From Bacteroidota bacterium (lineage in GTDB: Bacteria; Bacteroidota; Bacteroidia; Flavobacteriales; Weeksellaceae): 39,341 bases of DNA. The position numbers were made by a program, and so were the translations under genes. This document shows positions 39,318-39,341 of the stretch, one piece after another. A model generated the notes under the pieces. The model had not been told where the DNA came from. It worked only from the letters and a program-made list of their open reading frames with translations, and ran no database searches. Where the stretch lies: NCBI GenBank assembly GCA_023457935.1, contig JAEXBA010000089.1:1-39341 (forward strand), read 5' to 3'. Numbering within the stretch: position 1 is the first letter of the stretch; every line of letters starts with the position of its first letter.

Positions 39318-39341
39318 AAAGATTAAAATAGAACTATATGG

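Overview
The window looks like chromosomal DNA of a Bacteroidota bacterium, class Flavobacteriia, most likely Weeksellaceae (Chryseobacterium/Kaistella-like). The evidence is AT-rich DNA, the gliding/type IX secretion genes gldJ and porU side by side, MK-type lipoprotein signal peptides ending in (L/T/S)SC, almost no Shine-Dalgarno sequences, and many upstream boxes of the Bacteroidota form TAnnTTTG. No tRNA, rRNA, CRISPR array, transposase or prophage gene was found. The genus is an inference.

Layout. 1-6741, all on the minus strand: the N-terminal part of an AI-2E-type permease, an FMN-dependent reductase with an SDR oxidoreductase (the SDR has an apparent frameshift at its start), a Ca2+-type P-type ATPase, YchF and ferritin. 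6868-7185 is a small RRM RNA-binding protein. 7457-10876 is a tight plus-strand stress-like operon: small membrane lipoprotein, SDR with a basic tail, unknown 83-aa protein, DNA topoisomerase IB and a catalase-like haem protein. 10873-17609 on the minus strand is the ligase-associated DNA damage response island: MBL/beta-CASP exonuclease, ATP-dependent ligase, Lhr-type DEXH helicase, a PD-(D/E)XK-like protein and the PdeM phosphoesterase. Two non-coding inverted-repeat elements interrupt this island.

17669-21641 holds a 51-aa membrane protein, a YdcF-like lipoprotein, P5C dehydrogenase (pruA), an NlpE-like lipoprotein, a 62-aa lipoprotein and an NTF2-like secreted protein. 21703-25967 on the minus strand holds pyruvate phosphate dikinase and a FabH-type ketosynthase. 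The 479 bp between them contain a degenerate palindrome array with a regular 21-bp period, the most unusual non-coding structure in the window. 26058-33580 holds CorA, HolB, an outer-membrane barrel with LptC, AnmK, an SRPBCC protein, a Nudix hydrolase and MurF. 33645-39304 holds gldJ and porU, divergently transcribed. The last bases are probably the porV start.

How the genes work together. GldJ, PorU and the presumed PorV belong to type IX secretion and gliding. MurF, AnmK, LptC and the barrel serve the cell envelope. The DNA-repair island is a known module family, here with an extra nuclease-like gene that overlaps pdeM and is driven by a consensus promoter inside repeat-derived DNA. Strong hairpin terminators separate most units. 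Several genes (nuclease-like gene, corA, holB, murF) have the TAnnTTTG box only 4-5 nt before ATG, which suggests leaderless mRNAs.
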